64,000 nt of DNA from DASXVU01 sp963732855 (GCA_963732855.1 CAVTBB010000002.1:124001-188000); one strand, 5' to 3'. Shown: positions 18,719-27,326, numbered from the stretch's first letter. Numbers and translations: made by a program. The notes: generated by a model from the sequence alone, not told the origin.

Positions 18719-19585
18719 TCATCGGACCAACTCCCAACTGTACTTCAGATCTTTGGCAAACTCGTTCAACCCATCCTCCAAGCGGCCCAGTTCGATGTTC
18801 CGGTCCAGGCGGAAGGAGGTCATTCCCTCATCGTCCAGTACTATGGCTCGGATACGGATCTCATTCTCATCGTTTGTTGCCCAGATCCCTATAGGAACAG
18901 AAAGGTCGGTACCCACTGCTTCCAGCAGGAACCTTTCTGATTCCACGCAGATCCGGGTGTCGTGATCGTCGAAGTCCTTCAAAGACTTCCAGTATCTGGA
19001 ATTGGGACCACATAGTATGGCGATGGCACCTTGTCCTGGGCTAGGAATGAACTGCTCAGGGTCCAAGATATATGCTGGACAGTCAATCTGGAGTAGCTCG
19101 ATCCCAGCCCGTGATACGATGAAAGCGTTCAAGCCATTACCGATGTCCATGCAGTTGTTGGCCTTATCCCTCATATCCTTCACGCACAGGTCCGGCCTGA
19201 GGTTTAACAGCAGGCTCTTATGTCTCGCCGAAGAGATGCCGACGACAGAACCGGGCCTCATTCGTTCCAATGGTATCGTGGAAATATGGACATCCTCCGG
19301 AGGCCCCCGGGGAAGGACAGCGGCAACCTGGGACCAGATGAACGGATCGAGTGGGACCTCGCCAACGCCGACCGCCATAGCATCGATCTCACCGGTTCCA
19401 ATCTCGTCAAGGAGCAACATGAATTCGTCCAACCTCTGCACCGAGAAGGGTCTGCCTTTTATCGAATCGTCAACTTCAACGATCTTCAGTTCGACCGCTT
19501 CTGTCGCGTAGCTCTCCGACATGCGTTTCAGGACCTTGTTGGCAATCGCCATCGAAGTCCTGTTGGACCGGGTTCCGAGTATCAT
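18719..19585 (-). CDS. HemC-like protein lacking the dipyrromethane cysteine
   Basis: A porphobilinogen-deaminase homologue of 288 residues: start LGTRSNRTSMA, SVVGISSARHK, IPSPGQGAIAILC and VPIG all align with HemC. The cysteine that carries the dipyrromethane primer (Cys242 in E. coli, G-G-C-Q-V-P-I-G) is Leu228 here (D-L-S-V-P-I-G). The catalytic Asp84 of HSMKDVP is Glu76, with Gly in place of the preceding lysine (VGVGEVP), and Arg132 is His. The RGNVGTR element is also lost. Without the cysteine the normal chain-building reaction cannot be primed in the known way, so this is a pseudoenzyme or an altered enzyme, though the frame is intact. Its start overlaps the hemL-like stop by four bases. 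Confidence 0.8.
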   Translation of the reverse strand: MILGTRSNRTSMAIANKVLKRMSESYATEAVELKIVEVDDSIKGRPFSVQRLDEFMLLLDEIGTGEIDAMAVGVGEVPLDPFIWSQVAAVLPRGPPEDVHISTIPLERMRPGSVVGISSARHKSLLLNLRPDLCVKDMRDKANNCMDIGNGLNAFIVSRAGIELLQIDCPAYILDPEQFIPSPGQGAIAILCGPNSRYWKSLKDFDDHDTRICVESERFLLEAVGTDLSVPIGIWATNDENEIRIRAIVLDDEGMTSFRLDRNIELGRLEDGLNEFAKDLKYSWELVR

Positions 19586-20865
19586 AGGGCAGCCTCTCCT
19601 AGCGAGACGAGGACGGCGTTCACTGCCTCATCGATGTCCTCTTCGGTATGCGCGGTCGATATGAAGTTGGTCCCCCTCTGTGAGGGGGAGAAGAGCACCC
19701 CGTTCTCATGGGCGATACCCCAAACCTTCTGGTACAGGTTCTGTTCGAAGCTTCTCCTGCCGTTGCCCTCCGGACCCGCCGGGTCCAGGAACACCTGGAA
19801 CATGGAACCTACCGCAGAGGCCTTGTACCGCACATGGAATTCGTTCAGGACCGCCTCGAGACCCTTGCCCATCCTCTCTCCCATTGCATTGAGCCGGTCA
19901 TGTCCTTCCACCCGCAATCGCCTTACCGTTTCCATACCGGCAGCTAGTGGATACGGGTCTGAGGGCATAGCAAGCTTACCACCATTCGAAGCTTTCATAC
20001 CCATCAATTCGATCGACGCCCCGCAGACGCCGATCGGAAATCCACCGCCTGCGATCCTCCCCAGAATGGTCATGTCCGGTCGGACCCGATAGTATTCCTG
20101 CGCACCGCCCATGGCCAGCCTTAGGCCGGTATTGCTCTCATCGAATACTAGCACGATGCCGTTGACGTCAGCGATCTCGCGAAGCTGGTGCAGATAGTCT
20201 TCTTCCGGGGCGATCGGTCCAGGGAAACAGAGAACCGGCTCCAGGATGATCGCGGCGACCTCATTCTTTTCCAGAGCGACCGTTAGATCATCCAGATCAT
20301 TGATTGGGACCAAAATGGTCCTCGTCTCAGGTTCATTTATCGAAGCGGAAGGATCGCGAACAACCTTGATGACGTCCTTATGGCCGGTCTGCGAACGAGC
20401 CTGTTCAAGCGCATATGATCTTGCCATATCCTTGCTTTCCATGAAATGCGTCCGCTCCATTGAGGGAAACGCATCCTGGATCATCCTGGAGAAATTCGCT
20501 TCGAGTTCTGCTCTTGGGCCCTGATGGCTAGCTAGTGAGGCCTGATTCTCGATTATTTCGAAAAAATCGCCCCCCTGATGGCCGAGGATAAGCGAGCCAT
20601 CCGCCAGGCAGAAGTCCAAGTATTCCTTGTACGCAGCGTCCCAGACCTTGGCGCCTCGACCTTTCGCAGCGAGGTTGGCATAGCATTCGTCCTTTGAATG
20701 ATTTATCGGGTTCGATCGGCCTGAACGCATGCAATCTCCGAGAATCCCCTTCACGGCTTTACTTCCATCCATCAGACCAGACTCAGCGAACCAATCGCCA
20801 CTCCATGTCGAAATAGTTGATGGTTGTTTCGTCGCTTCCAATGCCGACCATCCAAATATCATCAT
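19582..20865 (-). CDS. HemL-like aminomutase homologue with PLP lysine replaced by arginine
   Basis: A fold-type I PLP-enzyme homologue of 427 residues related to glutamate-1-semialdehyde 2,1-aminomutase. DESNTGLRLAMGGAQEYYRVRPD aligns with DEVMTGFR...GAQDYYGV of HemL, and the following GGGFPIG is kept. The lysine that binds PLP (TLGKIIGGG in HemL) is Arg270 here (ILGRIAGGG, codon AGG at 20056-20058). The SGTEA phosphate loop is SKDMA, the YHG motif is absent and the T-L-S-G-N-P segment is altered. A normal internal aldimine is therefore impossible. The start overlaps the transporter ATPase stop (ATGA), showing co-transcription with the importer. Confidence 0.8.
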   Translation of the reverse strand: MMIFGWSALEATKQPSTISTWSGDWFAESGLMDGSKAVKGILGDCMRSGRSNPINHSKDECYANLAAKGRGAKVWDAAYKEYLDFCLADGSLILGHQGGDFFEIIENQASLASHQGPRAELEANFSRMIQDAFPSMERTHFMESKDMARSYALEQARSQTGHKDVIKVVRDPSASINEPETRTILVPINDLDDLTVALEKNEVAAIILEPVLCFPGPIAPEEDYLHQLREIADVNGIVLVFDESNTGLRLAMGGAQEYYRVRPDMTILGRIAGGGFPIGVCGASIELMGMKASNGGKLAMPSDPYPLAAGMETVRRLRVEGHDRLNAMGERMGKGLEAVLNEFHVRYKASAVGSMFQVFLDPAGPEGNGRRSFEQNLYQKVWGIAHENGVLFSPSQRGTNFISTAHTEEDIDEAVNAVLVSLGEAAL

Positions 20866-21683
20866 TTTATTGAGGAATCTTTTGGGATCGTTCCCAGGAT
20901 CGTGACGTCATAGGCCATGGTCCTTTTATCGAACTCCACCAGCGCCTTGATGTTGAAGACCTTAGCCAGGTTCTCGGTTGTCAGCACATCACCAACGGCG
21001 CCAGCGGCGGCGATCTTTCCCTCGTCCAAAGCAATCAGCTTGTCGCAATAGCGCGCCGCCAGGTTCAGGTCGTGCGAGACGATTATCACAAGCAATCCCT
21101 TTTCCTTTGCCAGCGAACGGATCAATTCCATCAGTTCGAACTGGTGGTTGATGTCCAGGTGCAGAGTTGGTTCATCCAAGAGCAAAGCTCTGGGCTGCTG
21201 GGCAAGGGCACGGGCGATGATGACTCGCTGCCTTTCGCCGCCACTGATCTCGTCGATCGGTCTGGAAGCGAGATAGGTGACACTGGTCGCCTCCATGGCA
21301 TCCATTGCGATCTTGAGGTCGTCCTTGGACTCATTGGCGAACCGCTCGAGCGAAGGAAAACGACCCATCAGCACCATGTCCAGCACGGTGAACGGAAAGG
21401 TGATGACGGTGTTCTGCGCCACCACGCCTACTTCTTTGGCGATTTCCTTTCGCGACATCGACAGCGTATCCTTTCCGTCGAACCGTATGATGCCAGTTCC
21501 GGGATGTAGAGCCAGGTTGATGCACTTGAGCAACGTCGTCTTGCCGCAGCCGTTGTGGCCGATGATGCCAATGACCTCGCCTCCCCTGGCCTCAAAGGAA
21601 ACCCCGTCCAACACGGGCACACTGGTATAGTTGAACGTGACCTCCTCGACCTTTAGATCCAACCTACCACCCCCATATATCAC
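20862..21683 (-). CDS. ABC importer ATPase (BtuD/FecE type)
   Basis: ATPase of a metal-chelate importer, about 270 residues: Walker A GHNGCGKTT (about 43-51), Q-loop VVAQNT, signature ISGGERQR (about 145), Walker B ALLLDEPTLHLD (about 165-176), switch SHD (about 202). The annotated GTG overlaps the permease; TTG at 21662, just after GGGGGTGG, is the likelier start. The substrate class (iron chelate, haem or corrinoid) is not fixed by the ATPase. Confidence 0.9.
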   Translation of the reverse strand: MIYGGGRLDLKVEEVTFNYTSVPVLDGVSFEARGGEVIGIIGHNGCGKTTLLKCINLALHPGTGIIRFDGKDTLSMSRKEIAKEVGVVAQNTVITFPFTVLDMVLMGRFPSLERFANESKDDLKIAMDAMEATSVTYLASRPIDEISGGERQRVIIARALAQQPRALLLDEPTLHLDINHQFELMELIRSLAKEKGLLVIIVSHDLNLAARYCDKLIALDEGKIAAAGAVGDVLTTENLAKVFNIKALVEFDKRTMAYDVTILGTIPKDSSIK

Positions 21684-22740
21684 GCTTACGTGACCGTAGC
21701 AGCCAAAGGAAGAATGGCGCGCCTAGGAGCGCGGTGATGATGCCTACCGGTAGCTCAGCAGGCGAGATTATGGTCCTGGCGATCGTGTCCATGGCGATCA
21801 TGAACACGGCCCCACCCACGATGGACGCTGGCATTAGGATGCGATTGTCCGGACCTAGGACGATGCGCAGGGTGTGCGGCACAATGAGACCAACGAAGCC
21901 GATGACGCCGCTGACCGATACGGCGGCGGCAGTGACCAGTGACGAGAGAACGAGGATTATTAGGCGGGAGCGTCGGACATTCACACCGAGGTTGGTGGCA
22001 TGTTCTTCACCGACCATCATCAGGTTGAGCTCCTTGCTGTAGAACATTAGCGCGGCGGAACCGAAAAACACCATCGGCATCGTCACCCAGACCTGTGACC
22101 AGTTGCTGTCCCAAAGGCCGCCCATCATCCAGTAAACTACGGAACTGAGATTGTCTCCGGAAAAGTACTTTATCAGCGAGACCAGGGCGGCAAAGAGCGA
22201 GCCCACCGCTATCCCCGCAAGTAGCAACGTCGTCACCGGGACGCCCATCTTGGTGGCTGAGATCCCATAGACGATGAAGAGAGTGATGAAACAGAAGATG
22301 AAGGCCATCGCGGGAACCGCAAAGGTACCACTGATGACGGAGAATCCTAGTACAATTGCCAACGACGCGCCGAACGCCGCGCCGGAAGACAGTCCCAAAA
22401 TGTACGGTGAGGCCATGGGGTTGCGGAAGATGCCTTGCATGGCCGTTCCCGCAACGGCAAGTGATGCCCCGACCAGGGCGGCAATGATGATCCTGGGCAT
22501 ACGGATCTCGAGCACGACTGCGTTGATAGGGTTGGAGGCGTGCTGTCCGGTGATGACTCGGAAGAAATCGTTGGAGAATATGGCGGCGATGATCCGGTCC
22601 GGAGAAATGTTCGTCGAACCAATGCCGATGGCGGCTATGGCGACCCCGAAGAGGGCGAGCGTCAGGAACACCATGGTGAGCCACCATCGGTGCAACTTCT
22701 GGGTATGCATCTCCTCGATGCCCTTTTGGTCCATCGTCAT
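21664..22740 (-). CDS. ABC importer permease (BtuC/FecCD type)
   Basis: Permease of 358 residues with about ten helices and the family signatures RMPRIIIAALVGASLAVAG (about 80-98), GIFRNPMASPYILGLSSGA (about 103-121) and, near the C-terminus, GVIGFVGLIVPHTLRIVLG. These proteins move cobalamin, haem or iron siderophores across the membrane. It lies between the binding protein, across a 130-base gap, and the ATPase, which it overlaps. Confidence 0.92.
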   Translation of the reverse strand: MTMDQKGIEEMHTQKLHRWWLTMVFLTLALFGVAIAAIGIGSTNISPDRIIAAIFSNDFFRVITGQHASNPINAVVLEIRMPRIIIAALVGASLAVAGTAMQGIFRNPMASPYILGLSSGAAFGASLAIVLGFSVISGTFAVPAMAFIFCFITLFIVYGISATKMGVPVTTLLLAGIAVGSLFAALVSLIKYFSGDNLSSVVYWMMGGLWDSNWSQVWVTMPMVFFGSAALMFYSKELNLMMVGEEHATNLGVNVRRSRLIILVLSSLVTAAAVSVSGVIGFVGLIVPHTLRIVLGPDNRILMPASIVGGAVFMIAMDTIARTIISPAELPVGIITALLGAPFFLWLLRSRKRDIWGW

Positions 22741-22870
22741 GCTCTTCCTGCAATCGCTTACTCATTCATAAACTGTGGCGAAAAAGAGAGTGGGGGTAGG
22801 GCGACATCGTGGAAGAAGGAGGCAAGGGAAAGCTCCACGATGCGCACTTGGCCGCACCCGTCCTAGTTCA

Positions 22871-23809
22871 TTAAGCGGGAAACAGCTCCGGGTGGAACCA
22901 GGAGGCGAACGTTTCGACGGCCAGGACGATCCTCGGTGATGCGGTAAGCCACGCTCCATCGATGCGCATTATCTTGTCGTTGACGACCGCGCTGATGGTC
23001 CCGTACCCGGTGGTGTTCTTGACCTGATCATTGGTTTTGGGGTTCTGTGTTTCCAGGATGATGAACTGCGGGTCCTGCCCGATGACGTACTCGGCGGTCA
23101 GTTTGGTGTACCGGACAGAGGTGTTGGCGTTGATGTTATATCCGCCAGCGAGGCCAATCACGTCGTTGGTCATGGTACCGGGGCCTGGCGACTTGCCGCC
23201 GGAACTGAGCAGTTCCATGTAGACATTGGGCTTCGCGGTTATGTTGGCCACCTTCTGCTGTACCTCAGCCACCCGGGTCTGCATATCGGTTACCACCAAG
23301 TTCGCTTCACTGGCCTTACCGGTAACGTCGCCCAGGGTCGTGATCATCTTCTCCACGTCAGCCACCGATTGTGGGTCGAACGCGATGACGGTCAAGTTCA
23401 TGTTGGTCAATGAGTTGAGCGTGTCCGTGTACGATTTCCACATGACGACGAGATCGGGTTGGAGCATCGTCACCTTGTCTTTATTGATGGTGTAGCCACT
23501 CCCTATGTTAGTCTTGTTGCTGACCGCCGCCGGATACTTGCTGGTGCTGTCCACTCCGGCGATCTGGTCCTGCGCGCCTATGGCGTACAGGCATTCAGTG
23601 AACGCAGTCCCGAGCGACAGGATGCGTTGCGGGTATTTTGTCACGGTCACGTTGACCCCGCGGTCATCAATGACGCTAATCGTTGCCGATTTGTCTGCAC
23701 CGGTTGTGTCATTGTTGTTCTGTGCGGTCAGTACGAAGACCGCCGCCAGTCCCGCGACCAGCAGGATCGCGATTACGGTCAATGCCATCAGTTTTTGTGA
23801 AACGGCCAT
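22871..23809 (-). CDS. Metal-chelate binding protein of the ABC importer (BtuF/FecB type)
   Basis: Extracytoplasmic binding protein of about 312 residues. One N-terminal hydrophobic helix (MALTVIAILLVAGLAAVF) acts as signal or anchor; no bacterial lipobox is visible. Two lobes follow: ISVIDDRGVNVTVTKYPQRILSLG begins lobe one, and GTMTNDVIGLAGGYNIN and AEYVIGQDPQFIILE are typical of the TroA/BtuF class. ATG at 23809 is chosen because GGGGAC lies five bases upstream. First gene of the operon running to the hemD-like gene. The ligand is unknown; the co-transcribed HemL/HemC/HemD homologues favour a tetrapyrrole or metal chelate. Confidence 0.88.
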   Translation of the reverse strand: MAVSQKLMALTVIAILLVAGLAAVFVLTAQNNNDTTGADKSATISVIDDRGVNVTVTKYPQRILSLGTAFTECLYAIGAQDQIAGVDSTSKYPAAVSNKTNIGSGYTINKDKVTMLQPDLVVMWKSYTDTLNSLTNMNLTVIAFDPQSVADVEKMITTLGDVTGKASEANLVVTDMQTRVAEVQQKVANITAKPNVYMELLSSGGKSPGPGTMTNDVIGLAGGYNINANTSVRYTKLTAEYVIGQDPQFIILETQNPKTNDQVKNTTGYGTISAVVNDKIMRIDGAWLTASPRIVLAVETFASWFHPELFPA

Positions 23810-23852
23810 TTTAAGTCCCCTATTTCTCGTCAAGACCGCCGAGAAACCCCTA

Positions 23853-23862
23853 AATATATATG
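23853..23862 (-). promoter_or_regulatory. TATA box of the importer/hem-like operon
   Basis: Minus-strand ATATATATTT, about 45 bases before the ATG at 23809, predicting a transcript start near 23830 and a leader of roughly 20 bases containing the Shine-Dalgarno GGGGAC. No palindrome like that of cbiM is seen here. Confidence 0.5.
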
Positions 23863-23978
23863 GTTTGTCCTTTCCATAGGGACTACATTAGGGAGTCGTT
23901 AACAATTATTAATTTTACTGGCTAAGTAGACCTGAATACAGAAATGTTTATCTCGGCTTATCCCCTATTACCGTACAG

Positions 23979-25388
23979 ATGGACGAGTGGGCAGCGAATT
24001 GGCTCAAGCAGCAGAGGGAGAAGGGCATCAAGGGACTGGAGATTAAGAGGATCGGTTCCTCGTACTACGTTTACCGGTCCACTACCGTCTGGGACAAGGA
24101 AGAGAAGAAGCGGAAGAAGAGGTCAAAGTACATCGGCCGCCTGGACGAGAAGAACGGCCTGAAGGAGAAGGAGAGCATGCTGGTTCCCGCCACCGAGAGA
24201 GTGGTGAAACAATACGGCAACGCGGTCCTGCTCAACCGGGCAATGGCCGATATCTCGGACATTCTGAAGGGCTCATTTCCCGAAGACTGGCAGGAGCTAT
24301 ACACCTTGGCCATGCTGAGAGTGCTGGGCGACGTACCGCTAAGAAGGGCGCAGAGCTCCTGGGACAAGCTGTACAATATCTCCGGGATAAAGCCCGACCT
24401 TGCACCGAATCATCTCGGTGAGATGCTCCGCCGGGTCGGCACTGACAAGAAGGCCCAGGCCAAGACATTCAACGGCATGTGCGTCGCCGGGGAGGAAGTG
24501 GTCTACGGAATGTCCGCATTCTTCACCCGGTCGGAGCAGACGGACCTCCTAGGACGCGGCCAGGACGAATCCGGCCTCATGCAGAGGATCAACCTGGCCA
24601 TGATATTCTCTAGGAACACCGGAGCCCCTACCATGGTACGGACGCTATCCAATCCGGTCGGAGAACTCGGACCGATGCGCAAGCTTCTGGATGAGATCGG
24701 CGGGGAAGGCATGACCCTGGTGCTGGAGAGGGACTCGTTCTCTGAGGATGTGATATCCTTGCTGTTACAAAGGAAGGCCTCGTTCGTCCTTCCGGTGAAC
24801 CGGGATAGCGACTTCTATGACATGGACATCCCATTGACCAGGCATTTCTTCCACGACAAACACCTGATCAAGTGCGGGAAGAGGCGACACAAGAACATGT
24901 GGCTCTATCTGTATCAGGACGCGCAGCTCAAGATGGAGGAGGAGATGACGCTCTACCGGATGCTGGATGAGAACCGGCTTGCCAAGCAAAACGTAATGGC
25001 CCGGAGTCATATCGCCGGCTGCATCATGCTCGCCTCGGACAAGGATGTCCTCGAGGAGGATATCTACCGTCTTTATCGTAGAAGGGACGCCATCGACAGG
25101 CTATTCGCCGACTACCGAAAGACAATGGGTCATGACAAGGAGTACTTGGTCGACAGGGAGACGATGGATGGTCACATGTTCGTTGCGTTCCTATCGATCC
25201 GAGCTTATACCAGGATCGAGGCCATGCTATCCGAGGGCTCGATGTCCGGGGTGACGCCACAGGAAGCCCTAGACGAACTTTCGCGCACATACTGGATCGA
25301 ACATGAGGGAGGAGGGCAGCTGGCGGACGTTCCTCGGAGCGCCAAGGACCTGGGGAAGGGTTTAGGCTTCGAGGTCTTTTCCAAGTAG
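23979..25388 (+). CDS. Transposase-derived protein (IS1634/IS4-like) with DDE residues replaced
   Basis: An intact frame of 469 residues that follows the IS1634/IS4 transposase pattern: an N-terminal SKYIGRLDEKNG region, a middle RNase-H-like core (QRINLAMIFSRNTGAP; LVLERDSFSEDVISLL) and the C-terminal YRRRDAIDRLFADYRKTMG. By pattern alignment the three catalytic acids are changed: the yDxT aspartate is Gly177, the lDRGfxS aspartate is Glu250 and the Y-x-R-x-x-I-E glutamate is Asp373. No terminal inverted repeats or target duplication were found on either side. The start follows a TATA-like TTTATC by about 28 bases, so it is probably transcribed. Either an old inactive insertion or a domesticated DNA-binding protein. 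Confidence 0.7.
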   Translation: MDEWAANWLKQQREKGIKGLEIKRIGSSYYVYRSTTVWDKEEKKRKKRSKYIGRLDEKNGLKEKESMLVPATERVVKQYGNAVLLNRAMADISDILKGSFPEDWQELYTLAMLRVLGDVPLRRAQSSWDKLYNISGIKPDLAPNHLGEMLRRVGTDKKAQAKTFNGMCVAGEEVVYGMSAFFTRSEQTDLLGRGQDESGLMQRINLAMIFSRNTGAPTMVRTLSNPVGELGPMRKLLDEIGGEGMTLVLERDSFSEDVISLLLQRKASFVLPVNRDSDFYDMDIPLTRHFFHDKHLIKCGKRRHKNMWLYLYQDAQLKMEEEMTLYRMLDENRLAKQNVMARSHIAGCIMLASDKDVLEEDIYRLYRRRDAIDRLFADYRKTMGHDKEYLVDRETMDGHMFVAFLSIRAYTRIEAMLSEGSMSGVTPQEALDELSRTYWIEHEGGGQLADVPRSAKDLGKGLGFEVFSK

Positions 25389-25452
25389 TGGTTCGGACGT
25401 ATCAAACTAGATAACTAGGCAGGACAATCGTGCCCAGCTGGAGATATAAGGA

Positions 25453-26748
25453 ATGAACGTGCTAGTGCTCGATCTGACCCACGGAGGGGACGTTCTCGCT
25501 CTCACTTATCGCTCACGGGGCGAGGAAGTGACAGCGGTCGATGTCTACGGGACCGCACAGCAATATATGGTCGATCACCTGCGTAACGAGGGTATTGCGG
25601 TGGTTCGGACCACCCCCTCAAAGAAATATGACCTGGCGGTCGTTCCGATACATTGCCCCGACCACTATCTGGGACGAGCAAAGTACGAGCAGAGGATCAC
25701 GTTCCACCGGGCGGTGGGCGAGCTGGCTCATTTTACTTTTCCTACCATCGAGGTCACCGGGACGAAGGCCAAGACATCGGCATGCCATGCCATCTCCCAT
25801 ATTTTGAAGAAGAAGGGTGAGAAAGTTCTTCTCCTTACCTCGCGGGGACTATTCTCCGTCGGGGAGACTGTCCAGATCTTGGAACAGGACACCATGATCT
25901 CTCCGGCAACGATACTGCGCCTATCGTTCATGGAAGGTGAGTGGACTCGAGGTGTTTTTGAGTGCAACCTGGGAGGGACCGGCCTAGCCGACATCGGTGT
26001 CGTCACCACGGCATCAGGGGACAATTATCCGATCGCGGCCGGTACCCGCCGGGCTGTCGATGGCATCGTTCAGATGGTGAAGGCGACCAAGGGCACACTG
26101 GTGCTCAGGCATCCCGAGATCAACATGTGGAAGGTGTTCATCCCGAAGAGCACCCAGGTGGTCGAGTTCGGGGAGTTCGGGGACATCAACATATCCTTTG
26201 ACAAAGGCATGAAATTCGGCAACAAACCCAAGTGCTGGCTAAACGTCAAGAAAGGTGATTTCCCTTTCACCATGCCAGCGGCCTTTCTCGCCCCGTCGTA
26301 TACCACGGCAGTCTCAGCGGCGTCGGGAGTCGCTTCAGCGATCGGTCTATCCCCGAAGAAGATCACGGACATGTTAGCAGATTTTGAGGGGATCCCCGGC
26401 CGCGGTGAGCTGTCCCGGGTGGGCGATGCCTGGTTGGTCCGTGACCGCAACCCCTCGGTGACACCCATCTCCATCGACTGGAACCTCCGGATCATCGAAG
26501 AGCATTACGCGAACAAGGATCTTGGGGTCATCATCGAACAGGCCAACCCCAAAGCCAAATCGCCACTCGACCTAGAGACCATCGACAAGAACCTCTCCTC
26601 ACATAACACCGTCAAGGGCAGATACCTGCTTGAGACCAGGTCGAGCTCCGTTGAACCACCGGCTAGTTTCGAGATGGTGAGCGACCCCAACATGGCCATA
26701 AGGGCGCACAAGCTCACGTATTGGTGTGCGAAGACCGGCTTTGATTGA
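25453..26748 (+). CDS. cfbE: Mur-ligase-like enzyme, probable coenzyme F430 synthetase
   Basis: An ATP-dependent ligase of 431 residues with a Mur-ligase core. The N-terminus (MNVLVLDLTHGGDVLALTYR...GEEVTAVDVYGT) resembles the Rossmann-like first domain of CfbE proteins. The ATP loop is EVTGTKAKTSACHA (about 99-112), and the end of the central domain is followed by a Mur C-terminal domain with GIPGRGELSRV (about 314). CfbE closes the final ring of the nickel tetrapyrrole F430 of methyl-coenzyme M reductase. Bacterial-type MurC-F is unlikely in an archaeon. The other cfb genes are not in this window. It stands 64 bases after the transposase-derived gene. Confidence 0.7.
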   Translation: MNVLVLDLTHGGDVLALTYRSRGEEVTAVDVYGTAQQYMVDHLRNEGIAVVRTTPSKKYDLAVVPIHCPDHYLGRAKYEQRITFHRAVGELAHFTFPTIEVTGTKAKTSACHAISHILKKKGEKVLLLTSRGLFSVGETVQILEQDTMISPATILRLSFMEGEWTRGVFECNLGGTGLADIGVVTTASGDNYPIAAGTRRAVDGIVQMVKATKGTLVLRHPEINMWKVFIPKSTQVVEFGEFGDINISFDKGMKFGNKPKCWLNVKKGDFPFTMPAAFLAPSYTTAVSAASGVASAIGLSPKKITDMLADFEGIPGRGELSRVGDAWLVRDRNPSVTPISIDWNLRIIEEHYANKDLGVIIEQANPKAKSPLDLETIDKNLSSHNTVKGRYLLETRSSSVEPPASFEMVSDPNMAIRAHKLTYWCAKTGFD

Positions 26749-26794
26749 TCATAGGTTCCCCTCACGAATGATGGATTGATTAGTTGCGTAAGAA

Positions 26795-26826
26795 CCCGCG
26801 AGCAAGTTTAGGAACCTGCCTGCGGG
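26795..26826. other. Stable hairpin between cfbE and a small membrane-protein gene
   Basis: Arms of 12 bases (26795-26806, beginning CCCGCG, and 26815-26826, ending TGCGGG) pair with two mismatches around an eight-base loop. It lies 47 bases after the cfbE stop. It could be a 3' processing or stability element; there is no T-run directly after it as in a bacterial terminator. Confidence 0.45.
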
Positions 26827-26956
26827 AGACTCTGGACACTGATTGCTAGACCCATTATGCGGATGATTATCTGCAAAGAAACCTCACTTATTGCCGGCCT
26901 TTTCCGCTGTTTCATTACCTTATCCTTTTCATTATCTCACTCCAAAAGTACCTAAG

Positions 26957-27307
26957 ATGACAATGGGACACCACAATCTGAAGAGTAGTTTACCAGGACT
27001 TGTGATAGTCATCCTTGTCGTCACATCTGTATCCTTGTTGTTTTCTACGGAGGTATTGACGACCCAAGGCAGGTTCGCTCCAATAGGTATGGATCAGTCC
27101 AAGCTGACCTACTTTAGTGTCGAAAACTCCGGCATCAATAAGACCGGCCAGATCGCCGGGTCCGTGTCAGATGGGAATGCGGATGTCCTGATGACGGCTT
27201 CCATCGTGGCAATTGTGGTATTCACGATAGTCATGACCCTTGCGATACTGATGCTCCTAAAAGGGAAAAAAATGATGAAAGGGAAAGGTCCCCTCTTTCA
27301 ATTTTGA
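26957..27307 (+). CDS. Small two-helix membrane protein, unknown function
   Basis: About 116 residues: MTMGHHNLKSS, a helix (LPGLVIVILVVTSVSLLF), a polar loop of about 45 residues containing NKTGQ and DGNADV, a second long helix (ASIVAIVVFTIVMTLAILML) and a basic tail KGKKMMKGKG. Not recognised. ATG at 26957 (or 26963) is preferred to 26891 because it sits just before the first helix. The gene ends at 27307, convergent with the methyltransferase. Confidence 0.55.
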   Translation: MTMGHHNLKSSLPGLVIVILVVTSVSLLFSTEVLTTQGRFAPIGMDQSKLTYFSVENSGINKTGQIAGSVSDGNADVLMTASIVAIVVFTIVMTLAILMLLKGKKMMKGKGPLFQF

Positions 27308-27326
27308 TTTTTCGTTCCCCGAGATA

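Noticed and set aside
23881..25452. Insertion sequence ends around the transposase-like gene
   Set aside because: No inverted repeats or target duplication could be matched on the two sides.
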